This document shows, piece after piece, positions 8,590 to 18,978 of a stretch of DNA of 64,000 bases. The position numbers and the translations under genes were made by a program. Location of the stretch: assembly GCF_001455205.1 (NCBI RefSeq), contig NZ_CP013341.1, positions 2,108,001 to 2,172,000 on the forward strand, in the 5' to 3' direction. The DNA is from Nitrosomonas ureae. Its GTDB lineage: Bacteria; Pseudomonadota; Gammaproteobacteria; Burkholderiales; Nitrosomonadaceae. Each line of letters begins with the position of its first letter. Position 1 is the first letter of the stretch. The notes under the pieces are model-generated. The model did no database searches. It was given only the letters and a program-made list of their open reading frames with translations, and was not told the DNA's origin.

Positions 8590-11500
8590 ATGAATACAAA
8601 ATTAAAAAAAATTTTCTGGTTTTGCAGTGTAATCGCGATTGCGCTAATCAGCACTTTTGCTCGAGCTGAAACTGAGCAAGCCGAGTTTGCGATTTATTTA
8701 TTTCAGAATGGGTTGCCGATTGAGAATGCTGAACTATCCATTACCAGTGAATTGTATGACAAATCCAATGCAGCATTAATTTTTGAAGCCACGCCCTCGA
8801 CGTATCATTGGCGCACGGAAGGTGATTCAGTATTGAAAACCAATGCTAACGGGAGCATTGCCGGGAAATTGCCACCCGGATCGTATCAATTTACGCTCAA
8901 AACTCGGGATCAAGAATTTACTTTCGACTTACCTTTGCGTCCTGCTGAAAACGCGCAAATACTCATAACCTTCTACCCCGGAAAAAAGCAACCACTGCTC
9001 AATATTGAAAGCTCGGTCGCGGGAACGATAGCCGGTATGGATGCAACCGCGAGCGAAGCGCAAGATCAAGGGGAAGGTGTTATTTCCGTGCAAGTGATAT
9101 CCGCAGAAACGCAGAAACCGATCAAGGATGTACAAGTTTTTCTGAGCGGATCCCAGCAAAAGCTAAGAACCGATGAACAGGGCCTGGTAAGCGCAACGGT
9201 TGCGGCAGGCAATTACAGCGTTTCTTTGTTACATAGTGCCTACAGCAGTCAAACGCAGGATGATGTCAGGATCACTGACACGCAAACCACCGATCTCAGC
9301 TTCAAGCTTACGCCTGCAGGTGTTGAATTGGCTGAGTATGTGGTTCTGGAGCCCCATCTGGCAGGGACGGTGGCTTCGGTGATTGAAGAGCAACGCACCG
9401 CCACATCTGTTTCTACCGTATTGGGCGCCGAGCAATTTAGCCGTGCGGGCGATAGCGATGCCGCCAGTGCATTACGAAGGGCATCCGGACTCACTCTGGT
9501 CGGCGGCCAGTTCATTTTTATCCGTGGATTGGGGGAGCGATTCTCAACCACATTGGTGAACGGTGCAGCGATTCCCAGCCCGGATCCGACCCGGCGCGTG
9601 GTGCCATTGGATCTTTTTCCGACCAACATTCTTGAGAGTGTGCAGGTGCAAAAAACCTACTCGCCGGATCGCCCGGCAGAGTTTGCCGGTGGCACACTGG
9701 AAATGCGCACGCGCGGCATTCCGGATGAGTTCTTTTTCAATCTCAATTTACAAGCGGGTGTTAATGACAATACCACCTTTCAGGAAGGCCTAACGTACAA
9801 GGGGGGCGGCATTGATTTTACCAGTTATGACGATGGCGCACGCGTCTTACCCGATTCACTGGATGCTGCAATCCAAGAAGGAAATCTGCGCCCGCAATCC
9901 CCCTTTAATCCGAATGGCGTTACGCCTGTACAACTGGAAAAACTTGGCGAGGATTTATCAGGCGTATGGGATGTTAACAGGAAGACAATCGGTCCCGATA
10001 CAGGAATACAAGCTTCCGTTGGCGATCGTTTTTCTAAAGGTGATTTTACCTGGGGCTACATTGCAGCCGCTGGCTGGAAACAGGAATTTAGAAGGCAGAA
10101 CGAAATCAATCGCGAATTTGCTACAGATGATGGCGAGTTGATCAAGAAAATGGATTTCGATACGCAACGGTCGCTACGTGAAGCGCATCTGACGGGTTAT
10201 GGCGGAACAGAACTGCAATACAAGGATACGCATAAGCTTTTTGCGAAAACCATGTTCTTGCGCCAATCTTTCGACGAAACCAGGGTTGCTCAGGGATTTA
10301 CCGATGCCGAAACTTTCGATATTCGCAGAACCCGGCTTAAGTTTTTCTCGAATCAATTGCTTATGCATCAGGTAGGGGGTGAGCACCGGTTCGATCAATT
10401 GAAGGATTTTACCATTAACTGGTTGTTTACCGATGCGACCGCCGATCGGGTTGAGCCTAAAACGCGGGATTATCGCTACGATGATGTTTCAAGAAACGGA
10501 AATTTCTCTTTTTCGCGCCAGGTTGATAGCAATCAGATCATGTATTCCGATCTGATTGACCGGGATCGAAGCTGGCGTGTCGATGGAAAATTACCGTTAC
10601 AGGTTTTGCGTGATCATAAGATAACGATGCAAGGCGGTTTTATCACTCAGGATAAAACCCGTGATTCGAATATTCAGCGCTTTAATTATTTTACAACATC
10701 CTTCGATAATTCCGTTTTAGCTCAACCTTCGGTGGAAAATATCCTGCAGCCCGCCTTCATCGGCAGGAATGGATTTCAACTGCGTGATGTCACCCGGGCC
10801 AGCGAAAGCTATACCGCTTCTCAAAACCTCTTTTCTTACTATGGAAAAATGGATTGGTTGTTGCATGATAGAGTCAATATCACCGGTGGATTGCGATGGG
10901 AAGATAATGATCAGAAGGTCAATACATTCAAGGACAATTTGCCCACAACCGCAAGACTGAACAGAGTTGATATGTTGCCGGCAGCAACGGCCACGATGTT
11001 TCTTACGGACAAACAACAACTGCGGGCGGGTTTTAGCCAAACATTATCACGGCCGGATTTCAGGGAATTATCCATCGCCCCCTTTACGGATATCAATACC
11101 AACCAGGAAACCATCGGTAATCCGAATCTCAAACAAACCGCGATCACCAACTGGGATGTGCGTTGGGAATATTACTTATCGCCCAGTGAAAATATCTTTG
11201 CCGGTTTTTTCTGGAAAGATTTGACCAATCCCATTGAACTGGTCACCCAAGTCGGCTCCGGCGTGTTGAATACTTATCAGAATACGGATAAAGCGAATAT
11301 TTATGGGTTTGAATTTGAGTTGCTAAAAAAATTGGATTTTGTGCATCCGCAGTTGCAAAATTTTTATGTGGGTGGCAATTACACATGGTCTACATCGAAG
11401 GTTCAATTAAGTGCCGAGAATCTGGCATCGCTGACGACCGTTTCGAGGCCTCTGCAAGGCCATTCATCGCACATCGTTAATTTTCAGATCGGTTATGATA

Positions 11501-11772
11501 ATCCGGCCTGGAAGACCCAAGCGACCTTATTGTACAACGTCTCCAGCAAACGTATCGTAGCCGCAGGACTACTGGGAACGCCCGATAAATACGAGCAGCC
11601 TTTTCACCAAGTCGACTTTGTGCTCAGCCAGAATTTGTATCGAGGAATATCGATGCAGGCATCAGCACAAAATCTATTGGATGACGATGTGCTTATCATG
11701 CAAGGCGATGAAATCAGCAGGCAATTCCGCCGTGGGCGCTTTTTTAATTTTAGTGTTCGCCTGGCTTACTAA
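8590..11772 (+). CDS. TonB-dependent outer-membrane receptor with N-terminal Ig-like domains
   Basis: ATG 8590 is chosen because it begins a clear signal peptide (MNTKLKKIFWFCS... ending ARA); a purine-rich GGAGAGGGGG lies ~12 bases before it. Of ~1060 residues, the first ~230 after the signal are beta-sandwich/carboxypeptidase-regulatory-like repeats (GVISVQVISAETQKPIKDVQ). A TonB plug (~residues 265-375; FIRGLGERFSTTLVNGAAIP, VPLDLFPTNILESVQVQKT) and a 22-strand-type barrel follow, ending in an aromatic residue (VRLAY). The adjacent TonB motor probably drives it. The ligand is unknown; the candidate PhoB box before the cluster hints at a phosphorus compound, which is inference. Confidence 0.93.
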   Translation: MNTKLKKIFWFCSVIAIALISTFARAETEQAEFAIYLFQNGLPIENAELSITSELYDKSNAALIFEATPSTYHWRTEGDSVLKTNANGSIAGKLPPGSYQFTLKTRDQEFTFDLPLRPAENAQILITFYPGKKQPLLNIESSVAGTIAGMDATASEAQDQGEGVISVQVISAETQKPIKDVQVFLSGSQQKLRTDEQGLVSATVAAGNYSVSLLHSAYSSQTQDDVRITDTQTTDLSFKLTPAGVELAEYVVLEPHLAGTVASVIEEQRTATSVSTVLGAEQFSRAGDSDAASALRRASGLTLVGGQFIFIRGLGERFSTTLVNGAAIPSPDPTRRVVPLDLFPTNILESVQVQKTYSPDRPAEFAGGTLEMRTRGIPDEFFFNLNLQAGVNDNTTFQEGLTYKGGGIDFTSYDDGARVLPDSLDAAIQEGNLRPQSPFNPNGVTPVQLEKLGEDLSGVWDVNRKTIGPDTGIQASVGDRFSKGDFTWGYIAAAGWKQEFRRQNEINREFATDDGELIKKMDFDTQRSLREAHLTGYGGTELQYKDTHKLFAKTMFLRQSFDETRVAQGFTDAETFDIRRTRLKFFSNQLLMHQVGGEHRFDQLKDFTINWLFTDATADRVEPKTRDYRYDDVSRNGNFSFSRQVDSNQIMYSDLIDRDRSWRVDGKLPLQVLRDHKITMQGGFITQDKTRDSNIQRFNYFTTSFDNSVLAQPSVENILQPAFIGRNGFQLRDVTRASESYTASQNLFSYYGKMDWLLHDRVNITGGLRWEDNDQKVNTFKDNLPTTARLNRVDMLPAATATMFLTDKQQLRAGFSQTLSRPDFRELSIAPFTDINTNQETIGNPNLKQTAITNWDVRWEYYLSPSENIFAGFFWKDLTNPIELVTQVGSGVLNTYQNTDKANIYGFEFELLKKLDFVHPQLQNFYVGGNYTWSTSKVQLSAENLASLTTVSRPLQGHSSHIVNFQIGYDNPAWKTQATLLYNVSSKRIVAAGLLGTPDKYEQPFHQVDFVLSQNLYRGISMQASAQNLLDDDVLIMQGDEISRQFRRGRFFNFSVRLAY

Positions 11773-11989
11773 GGAAACGTGATACCAGTGAATGTGGCCA
11801 ATTGAAGAAAAAGGGAAGATAATTTTGCGGGCAACCCTGCTTAATGCAGAAAATTTCTTCATGCCGGATTGATATTTTTAGTTTATACATACTGAAACCT
11901 AATGATATTAATGAATTGTGGTGTGTTGGGGATCGTGTTGGTGTACTTGGAAGCGGTGTCGTCATTTTAATTTTAAAGGAGCGTTCAGA

Positions 11990-12880
11990 ATGAAAACCAG
12001 GTTGAAAGGAAATGATCTCGCGCAATTAGTCGCGACAGTTTTGTGCGGCACATTTGTAATTACCGCACACGCTGCACCTACTGTAATTACGAATGGCGTT
12101 GATACCTCGGCTACGATTGATGATGCAGGCTATTTTTCCGCCACCAGTTCCCTCGGCTTAAGCTTTATGGGAAGAGAATTCGTTAATCACGGTAATTTTT
12201 GGTCTTTTTATTCACTCAATGCAAATGGTCTGTCGGCTGGAATAGCGAATGAAGACGATGGATCCAACCCATTTGGTTCTACAGCTATCGCTAATGTTGA
12301 TGGTTCGGTGCTTGTTATGAGCGGTCCCGGCAGCGATTGGTCGATTATCCAGAAGGTGAGCATTCCTGAAAGTGGTCATGTCGCTGTCGAGATTCAGCTG
12401 ACGAATCATACCGGAGCCACAGCTACCGATGTTGAATGGGGGGTCGGTCTGGACCCGGATCAAGGGATACCGGCTAGCTTGGGGTTCGAAACACGCAATG
12501 TAATTGATGCAGTAGGAGAAAATGCCTCTGTAACTGCTACGAGTCCGGATGGCTGGGCGATCACTCTGGCTAATCTGACGGGTGGGGCGACCAGTACTAT
12601 AGCGGCTAATATTAATTGTTGCGACCTAGATCCCCACAACATGCTAATTGCAGGGCAATTGCCTGGTAATTACGGTTTCACCGACTTGTTAATCAACCTA
12701 GCCTATGATTTTGGTACCATCAATAATAACCAGACGGTCAGCTTTGGTTACGAATACATTATGGCTATCTCTGATCCTTTTACTCCACCTCCTATTCCAG
12801 AACCCTCCAGTTATGCCATGTTGCTGGCCGGATTGGGGTTGTTAGGTTTCGCAGTACATCGCAGGAAACAGAATACTTAA
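11990..12880 (+). CDS. PEP-CTERM sorting domain protein
   Basis: ATG 11990 follows a good AAAGGAG site; the frame's earlier start at 11918 has none. 296 residues: signal peptide (ends HAAP), a beta-rich exported domain, and a C-terminal PEP-CTERM tail (PIPEPSSYAMLLAGLGLLG, then a basic RRK end). Such tails are recognised and cleaved by exosortase (EpsH/XrtA) in bacteria that make exopolysaccharide, leaving the protein at the surface or in the matrix. No exosortase is in this window. A strong terminator follows, so it is a single-gene unit. Confidence 0.9.
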   Translation: MKTRLKGNDLAQLVATVLCGTFVITAHAAPTVITNGVDTSATIDDAGYFSATSSLGLSFMGREFVNHGNFWSFYSLNANGLSAGIANEDDGSNPFGSTAIANVDGSVLVMSGPGSDWSIIQKVSIPESGHVAVEIQLTNHTGATATDVEWGVGLDPDQGIPASLGFETRNVIDAVGENASVTATSPDGWAITLANLTGGATSTIAANINCCDLDPHNMLIAGQLPGNYGFTDLLINLAYDFGTINNNQTVSFGYEYIMAISDPFTPPPIPEPSSYAMLLAGLGLLGFAVHRRKQNT

Positions 12881-12911
12881 CCTGATTCCGGCAGGAATAA
12901 AGCTTGGCCCA

Positions 12912-12939
12912 CCCCGCTGGAGTAGCGGGGTTTGTTTTT
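12912..12939 (+). terminator. Rho-independent terminator after PEP-CTERM gene
   Basis: Perfect 7-bp stem CCCCGCT/AGCGGGG (12912-12918 with 12924-12930), five-base loop, then TTTGTTTTT. Confidence 0.88.
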
Positions 12940-13064
12940 ACAAATCGAAATTTGTCCTCTCGCTACTGTCTTTCGTCGTTTGCATTACTACTAACTTAAA
13001 TGTCACTTCTCAGGCGATACCTTCTCAACTTCCCCAAGTACTGACTAAGATCAAAATCGATTTG

Positions 13065-13350
13065 ATAAAAGATTTTGACTATCTATTAGGCTCCAACTTC
13101 AGGTAAAGTATTGCTCGAATATTTTTCACTGTATTTTGTTGGATGACTTATGGCATCCATTATCATTTCTGCAAATGCTTGGCTGTCTGTTGTTGCTTTT
13201 ATACCCCAATCTACAGTAACTCTGATCTGGTGTTAATAAGAGTATGCTAAAAAAATAACCCTGTTATTCCCGCTATGGATGATTGTGCTGTGCACAATCG
13301 AATTAATCTGGCCGGAGTGGTTAATTTTCCTGAATCAAGGTTCCATCGTG
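13065..13350 (+). pseudogene. Decayed 5' fragment of a BASS transporter gene and its upstream region
   Basis: This stretch aligns to 24527-24814, which is the upstream region plus the first ~36 codons of the intact BASS transporter gene. The best part (13261-13350) is about 86% identical by hand count and would read LFPLWMIVLC, then IWPEWLIFLNQGSIV. The homologous ATG at 13244 is followed by a one-base deletion and a stop after four codons, and similarity ends abruptly at 13350. It is therefore a non-functional remnant, left of the FG-GAP gene block. Confidence 0.8.
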
Positions 13351-13485
13351 CCGCCGGAAGATTCCGGTAAGATCTATCATATCTCTTAGCTTTACCGATC
13401 GTTATTAATCCAGCCAGGAAGTAGTTTTTGGTACGTGTTTGACAAGCGCATACAAAAATTTCCAATAAACTTCCTACATTTACAG

Positions 13486-13623
13486 TCAGAATTATCTGAA
13501 TTGTTATTGAAGGTTTTTTGTGCCACAGTGCCTGATCTCGTCAAAATATTCATATAAAAATAATTTAAATTAACGATTTGCGGTATGCGATGGAATATTC
13601 TGTTGATCAGCATCCCAATCATC
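13486..13623 (+). repeat. FG-GAP upstream element, copy 1
   Basis: 138-bp segment repeated at 19119 and 22133, each time about 90-230 bases before an FG-GAP gene. Copies 1 and 3 differ at roughly 8 of 138 positions by hand alignment. It contains the shared words TGCCACAGTGCCTGATCTCG and GATTTGCGGTATGCGATGG. Weaker similarity continues to the ribosome binding site. Confidence 0.85.
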
Positions 13624-13679
13624 TAACCACTTGGTTCAAGGCTAAGATGACGGTGGATGACCTCAGGATTGATGGATAA
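13590..13679 (+). CDS. Small ORF upstream of FG-GAP gene 1 (decayed copy)
   Basis: 29 codons beginning MEYSVDQHPNH and ending in TAA at 13677. The same frame is open for 48 codons in copy 2 (19202-19348); here an internal TAA replaces a Leu codon, and downstream the frame still encodes the related ANLFLFGDKK. Probably a degenerate copy rather than a working gene; could equally be a regulatory leader without a protein product. Confidence 0.3.
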   Translation: MEYSVDQHPNHLTTWFKAKMTVDDLRIDG

Positions 13680-13711
13680 GCTGCAAATCTCTTCTTATTC
13701 GGAGACAAAAA

Positions 13712-16700
13712 ATGGCAACGCAAAGTATTAATGTGTTAGATCTGGATGGAGAGAATGGTTTTCGGCTGGTTGGCGCGCAGGGGTCTGGTTTTTCAGGCAC
13801 CTGGGTGAGCAATGTAGGAGACGTCAACGGAGATGGTTTTGATGATGTGATTGTTAGTGGCTTTAATTTGATCAGCTATGTGGTGTTTGGCAAGGCCGAT
13901 GGATTTGATGCTACGTTGAATCTGTCCAATCTCGATGGCAGCAATGGTTTTCGACTGGATAGCGGAGCAAGCTCGGTCAGCAGCGCGGGGGATGTCAATG
14001 GCGATGGGTTGGATGATTTAATTGTTGGTAAACATTTTGGTAATACGCATTACTACTACGGTAATAGCTATGTGGTATTCGGCAAGTCATCGGGATTTGA
14101 TGCGGAGGTAAATTTATCCGATCTTGATGGCAGCAATGGTTTTCGTCTGGATGGCGCGGCGGCGTATGATTATTCAGGTTTTTCAGTTAGTAATGCGGGT
14201 GATATCAATGGAGACGGTTTTGATGATGTGATCATTGGCGCTTACGGAGCTGATCCGAATGGTAATAGTTCCGGCTCCAGCTACGTGGTGTTTGGCAAGG
14301 CATCGGGATTCGATGCGACGATGAATCTCTCCATTCTCGATGGCAGTAATGGTTTTCGTCTGGATGGAGGTAGCGTGGTTACCAATGCAGGGGACGTCAA
14401 CGGAGACGGTTTTGATGATGTAATGATTGGAGGTTCCAGGATCGATGCAAATGGTGACCGTTCCGGTACCGGTTATATTGTGTTTGGCAAGTCATCTGGT
14501 TTCGAGGCAACGATGAATTTGTCTGTTCTCGATGGCAGCAATGGTTTTCGTCTGGATGGAGGAGTGGGTTCGATCAGCAATGCGGGGGATGTCAATGGCG
14601 ATGGTTTTGCTGATTTGATCATTGGAGATTCTGCAGCTGACCTGAATGGACGCAATTCCGGCTCCAGTTACGTGGTGTTTGGCAAGTCATCGGGTTTTGA
14701 TGCAGTGATGAATCTGTCTGCTCTCGATGGCAGTAATGGTTTCCGGCTGGATGGAGCGACGATTAATGATCTCTCGGGCCGTTCTGTAAGCAGTGCGGGG
14801 GATGTCAATGACGATGGTTTTGATGATTTGATTATTGGTGCGCCTTTGGCTAATCCGCAAGGGGTATTGACCGGTTCCAGTTACGTGGTGTTTGGACGCG
14901 CTTCGGGATTTGACGCGGCAATGAATCTATCCGATCTGGACGGTGATGATAATGGTTTTCGTATTGATGGTCCGAAATTAACAGCGTTTGATGGAGCGGT
15001 ATATGATCGTCCTTTTGGCGGTTCGGTTAGCGGAGCCGGGGACATGAATGGCGATGGTTTTGATGATTTGATCGTGAATGCGCCCAATTCGAGTTCAAAC
15101 AGCGATGATTCCGGCCCCGGTTACGTCATATTCGGTCGTAGCGAATTCACCGATGGCGGGGTGGATTTCCCGCCTCTGCCAGAAGTGAGGGAGCCAATGA
15201 TCAGTATCAATTTATCCAGTCTGGATGGCGGTAACGGTTTTCGTCTGAATGTGCTTGATAGATATTATCTGGATGCCATATCACTCAACAGCGTGGGCGA
15301 TATGAACGGTGATGGTTTTGACGATATGGGAATCGGGCTTGTCTTTGAGAAGTACTATGGAGGAAGTTACGTCGTATTTGGTAAAGATTCAGGTTTTGAT
15401 GCCACACTAGATTTGACTGGACTTGAGGGTGAAGATGGTTTCGCGTTGGGCGGCGCCAATCAAAATTTTGTCGAAGGCGTTGGAGATATCAATGGCGATG
15501 GGTTTGATGATGTAGCTCTTGTTGCAGGCTCAACGGGTCCTTATAGCTATAGTTTTTACAGCTCCGCGTACATCATATTTGGCAAGTCGGGTGATATTAA
15601 TCCTGGGAATTTATCCAATCTTGATGGGAATACCGGATTTCGCATCGTTGGAGTGCCCGATGATGATTTTACCGGTCGATCATTTAGTGGCGCGGGAGAC
15701 ATCAATGGCGATGGTTTTGATGACGTGATCATAGGCTCCGAATACACTTCATATCAAAATAACGATGACGACGCCAGTTACGTGGTGTTTGGTAAATCAT
15801 CCGGTTTTGATGCGGTGGTAGATGTTGCCGGACTGAATGGGAGCAATGGTTTTCGCATCAATGGTTCGGTTGAATTGGTTAGCAATGCCGGGGATGTGAA
15901 TGGCGATGGGTTTGATGACGTCATTGTTGACGGCAATATTGTATTCGGAAAATCTTCAGGTTTTGATGCCACGATGAACTTGTCCGATCTTGATGGCAGT
16001 AATGGTTTTCACATTGATGGTACTTTCGGAGGAGTCAGCAGTGCGGGAGATATCAACGGCGATGGGATTGATGACATCATTATTGGACGGGGTATTGTAT
16101 TCGGTAGATCATCAGGATTTGAAGCCACGTTGAACTTATCCGATCTGGATGGAAATAATGGCTTTCTTCTGGATAGAATTGGAAGTGGTAGTGGATTTTT
16201 CGACAATGCAATCAGCGGAGCTGGAGACGTCAACGGCGACGGCTTTGACGATTTGATTTTTAGCAGTTCCGGTTTTAGTTACGTGATGTTCGGTAAGGCA
16301 TCCGGGTTTGATGCCACGGTAAAAGTGTTGGAACTTGACCGCACTAATAGTGTTCGTTTCGATGGAGCGTCACGTTGGGTTAGCGGGGCAGGAGACGTCA
16401 ATGGAGATGGATTTGATGATTTAATGGTCGCCGATCCGGGTTCTGATCCTGGTGATGACGCGGCTTATGTGATCTTTGGCAAAAGTCAGTTTGCCGGTAC
16501 CGTAACCTATGTGGGCATTCCTGAAAATAATGATGTTTTTACAGGCACCGAGGCGGCGGAGCGTTTTGATGCGGGCGACGGCAATGATTTATTGATCGGA
16601 GGCGGCGGGGCGGATGTGATGTATGGAGGGCTCGACGATGACACTATCCGGGTGCCCGATCTGGATTTCGAGTTGGTTGACGGTGGCAAAGGGCACGATA

Positions 16701-18955
16701 CGCTGGCTTTGGATGGAAATGGAATACATCTGGATCTGGCTGATGTCCGGGGAAAAATCAATGGCATTGAAACAATAGATCTGAGCGGTAACGGAAATAA
16801 TACGTTGAAATTAACCACAACGGAATTGCTTGCTCTGCCCAGCGATACTTCAGGCACCTTGATCGTCAAGGGTGATTTCGGCGATGAAATTACTGTACGC
16901 GGTAATCATTGGGTGGATGGAGGAATCCAAGGTGGTTTTCATACGTACAAGCAGAACGGAGCGGTATTGAAGGTGGATGAGGCAGTGCGGGTTGAATTCT
17001 CGGATATTGGTATCATCAATTTGTCCGGTCTCAATGGTAAAAATGGTTTTCGCCTGGATGGAGTGGACGCGCGTGACGATTTGGGTAGGCTGGTAAGTAG
17101 CGCTGGAGATGTCAATGGTGATGGTTTTGATGATTTGATGGTTGGCACGCCATATGCTGATCCGAACGGTTTATTTTCCGGCTCCACCTATGTAGTGTTT
17201 GGCAAGGCTTCTGAATTTGATGCCAAGATGGATTTATCCAGTCTTGACGGCAGTAATGGTTTTCGCCTAGATGGAGTAAAAAATAGTGATTGGTCAGGTG
17301 ATTCCTTTAGCGATGCGGGAGACGTGAATGGTGATGGTTTTGATGATTTGATTATAGGTGCCTACAGAGCTGGAAATTTCTCGGGTTACAGTTATGTTGT
17401 GTTTGGTAAATCGTCAGGTTTTTCTGCGGTGATGAATTTATCCGATCTTGATGGGAAGAATGGTTTTCGCATGGATGGTGAAGTAGGTGGTCGATCGGGT
17501 GCCTCTGTGAGCAGTGTGGGTGACGTTAACAGTGATGGTTTTGACGACGTGATTGTTACGGCCGGTACCACTGATTCCAGTTACGTGGTATTCGGCAAGG
17601 CTTCAGGATTCAGTGCCACGATGAAACTATCCGGATTGGATGGCAGTGACGGGTTTCGCCTAAATCAAGCGGCAAGCTCGGTCAGTAGAGCGGGAGATGT
17701 CAATGGCGATGGGTTCGGTGATGTGATTATTGGTGGTGTCTTTGGTGTCGCTTCGAATTATATTTCCTCTAATTATGTGGTGTTCGGTAAAGCTTCAGGT
17801 TTTGATGCGACGATGAATCTATCCGGCCTGGATGGTACCAACGGTTTCCGACTGGATGGTGAAGCAATCTTTGATTCTTCGGGCTCCTCTGTGGCCGGAG
17901 CGGGAGACGTTAATGGCGATGGCTTTGATGATGTGATTATTGGTGCTTTTCGTGCTGATCCGAATGGCAATGAATCCGGCTCCAGTTATGTGATATTTGG
18001 CAAGGCATCCGGATTTGATGCGACGATGAATCTATCTGGCCTGGATGGTATCAACGGTTTCCGCCTGGATGGTGAAGCAGTGTTTGATCATTCAGGTATT
18101 TCTGTGGACGGAGCGGGGGACGTAAATGGTGATGGCTTTGACGATTTAATTATTAGTGCAGCCAACGCCAGCCCGAATGGTGCTCTCGGTTCAGGTTCCA
18201 GCTATGTAGTATTTGGCAAAGTATCCGGATTTGATTCCACGATGGATTTATCCAGTATTGATGGCAACAATGGTTTTCGCCTGGATGGCGAAGCAGAAGG
18301 TGATCGATCGGGTTTGTCAGTCAGCAGCGCGGGTGATGTGAATGGTGATGGTTTTGATGATTTGATTGTCGGTGCGCCTGATGCTGCTGCGAATGGTGAC
18401 GAATCTGGCTCTAGCTATATCATATTTGGCCGCAGCAGCTTTAGTGATGAGGTGGATTTCCCCGGTACGCCCGGAGACGACATTTTCACCGGCACCAAAG
18501 CGGCGGAGAACTTTGAAGGCGGCGATGGCAACGACCGCATGATCGGCCGCGGTGGCGCGGATTCATTCGATGGCGGTGCCGGAAATGATTATATTCGCAT
18601 ACTAGGCGATGACTTCCAGCATGTCGACGGCGGTACGGGTACCGATACCTTGGGATTCGCTGGCAGTGGCTTTAATCTTGACCTGTCCAGCGTGATCGAT
18701 AAAATTGACGGCATTGAGACCATCGCTTTATACGGTGTCGGGGATAATTCGTTGACGTTGACCGCGCAGGGTGTCATCGATCTATCGGGTGAGACGAATA
18801 CGCCGAAGATCAAAGGCAACGTCGGCGATAGCGTGGTTGGGTTGAGCAGCGGTTGGACCGATGGCGGCATTCACGGAAATTTCCACACCTACACGCAAGG
18901 TGATGCGGTGCTGTTGGTCGGAGTCGATGTCACGACGGATTTCCCGATAGGCTAA
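13712..18955 (+). CDS. Giant secreted FG-GAP/RTX protein with three seven-bladed propellers
   Basis: ATG 13712 follows GGAGA. 1747 residues without a classical signal peptide. It holds 21 calcium-binding FG-GAP repeats (core GDxNGDGFDD), seven in each of three blocks: residues ~1-490, ~496-930 and ~1101-1585. Seven repeats equal one integrin-alpha-type propeller. RTX-type nonapeptides (GGDGNDRMIGRGGAD) follow blocks two and three near ~936 and ~1589, each with a ~115-residue tail (GIETI, SGWTDGGIHGNFHTY). RTX plus lack of a signal peptide suggests type I secretion; no transporter genes are nearby. Likely an extracellular calcium-dependent adhesin or matrix protein; that role is inferred. Confidence 0.9.
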   Translation: MATQSINVLDLDGENGFRLVGAQGSGFSGTWVSNVGDVNGDGFDDVIVSGFNLISYVVFGKADGFDATLNLSNLDGSNGFRLDSGASSVSSAGDVNGDGLDDLIVGKHFGNTHYYYGNSYVVFGKSSGFDAEVNLSDLDGSNGFRLDGAAAYDYSGFSVSNAGDINGDGFDDVIIGAYGADPNGNSSGSSYVVFGKASGFDATMNLSILDGSNGFRLDGGSVVTNAGDVNGDGFDDVMIGGSRIDANGDRSGTGYIVFGKSSGFEATMNLSVLDGSNGFRLDGGVGSISNAGDVNGDGFADLIIGDSAADLNGRNSGSSYVVFGKSSGFDAVMNLSALDGSNGFRLDGATINDLSGRSVSSAGDVNDDGFDDLIIGAPLANPQGVLTGSSYVVFGRASGFDAAMNLSDLDGDDNGFRIDGPKLTAFDGAVYDRPFGGSVSGAGDMNGDGFDDLIVNAPNSSSNSDDSGPGYVIFGRSEFTDGGVDFPPLPEVREPMISINLSSLDGGNGFRLNVLDRYYLDAISLNSVGDMNGDGFDDMGIGLVFEKYYGGSYVVFGKDSGFDATLDLTGLEGEDGFALGGANQNFVEGVGDINGDGFDDVALVAGSTGPYSYSFYSSAYIIFGKSGDINPGNLSNLDGNTGFRIVGVPDDDFTGRSFSGAGDINGDGFDDVIIGSEYTSYQNNDDDASYVVFGKSSGFDAVVDVAGLNGSNGFRINGSVELVSNAGDVNGDGFDDVIVDGNIVFGKSSGFDATMNLSDLDGSNGFHIDGTFGGVSSAGDINGDGIDDIIIGRGIVFGRSSGFEATLNLSDLDGNNGFLLDRIGSGSGFFDNAISGAGDVNGDGFDDLIFSSSGFSYVMFGKASGFDATVKVLELDRTNSVRFDGASRWVSGAGDVNGDGFDDLMVADPGSDPGDDAAYVIFGKSQFAGTVTYVGIPENNDVFTGTEAAERFDAGDGNDLLIGGGGADVMYGGLDDDTIRVPDLDFELVDGGKGHDTLALDGNGIHLDLADVRGKINGIETIDLSGNGNNTLKLTTTELLALPSDTSGTLIVKGDFGDEITVRGNHWVDGGIQGGFHTYKQNGAVLKVDEAVRVEFSDIGIINLSGLNGKNGFRLDGVDARDDLGRLVSSAGDVNGDGFDDLMVGTPYADPNGLFSGSTYVVFGKASEFDAKMDLSSLDGSNGFRLDGVKNSDWSGDSFSDAGDVNGDGFDDLIIGAYRAGNFSGYSYVVFGKSSGFSAVMNLSDLDGKNGFRMDGEVGGRSGASVSSVGDVNSDGFDDVIVTAGTTDSSYVVFGKASGFSATMKLSGLDGSDGFRLNQAASSVSRAGDVNGDGFGDVIIGGVFGVASNYISSNYVVFGKASGFDATMNLSGLDGTNGFRLDGEAIFDSSGSSVAGAGDVNGDGFDDVIIGAFRADPNGNESGSSYVIFGKASGFDATMNLSGLDGINGFRLDGEAVFDHSGISVDGAGDVNGDGFDDLIISAANASPNGALGSGSSYVVFGKVSGFDSTMDLSSIDGNNGFRLDGEAEGDRSGLSVSSAGDVNGDGFDDLIVGAPDAAANGDESGSSYIIFGRSSFSDEVDFPGTPGDDIFTGTKAAENFEGGDGNDRMIGRGGADSFDGGAGNDYIRILGDDFQHVDGGTGTDTLGFAGSGFNLDLSSVIDKIDGIETIALYGVGDNSLTLTAQGVIDLSGETNTPKIKGNVGDSVVGLSSGWTDGGIHGNFHTYTQGDAVLLVGVDVTTDFPIG

Positions 18956-18978
18956 CCTTCAAGAAATATCTGTATTAC

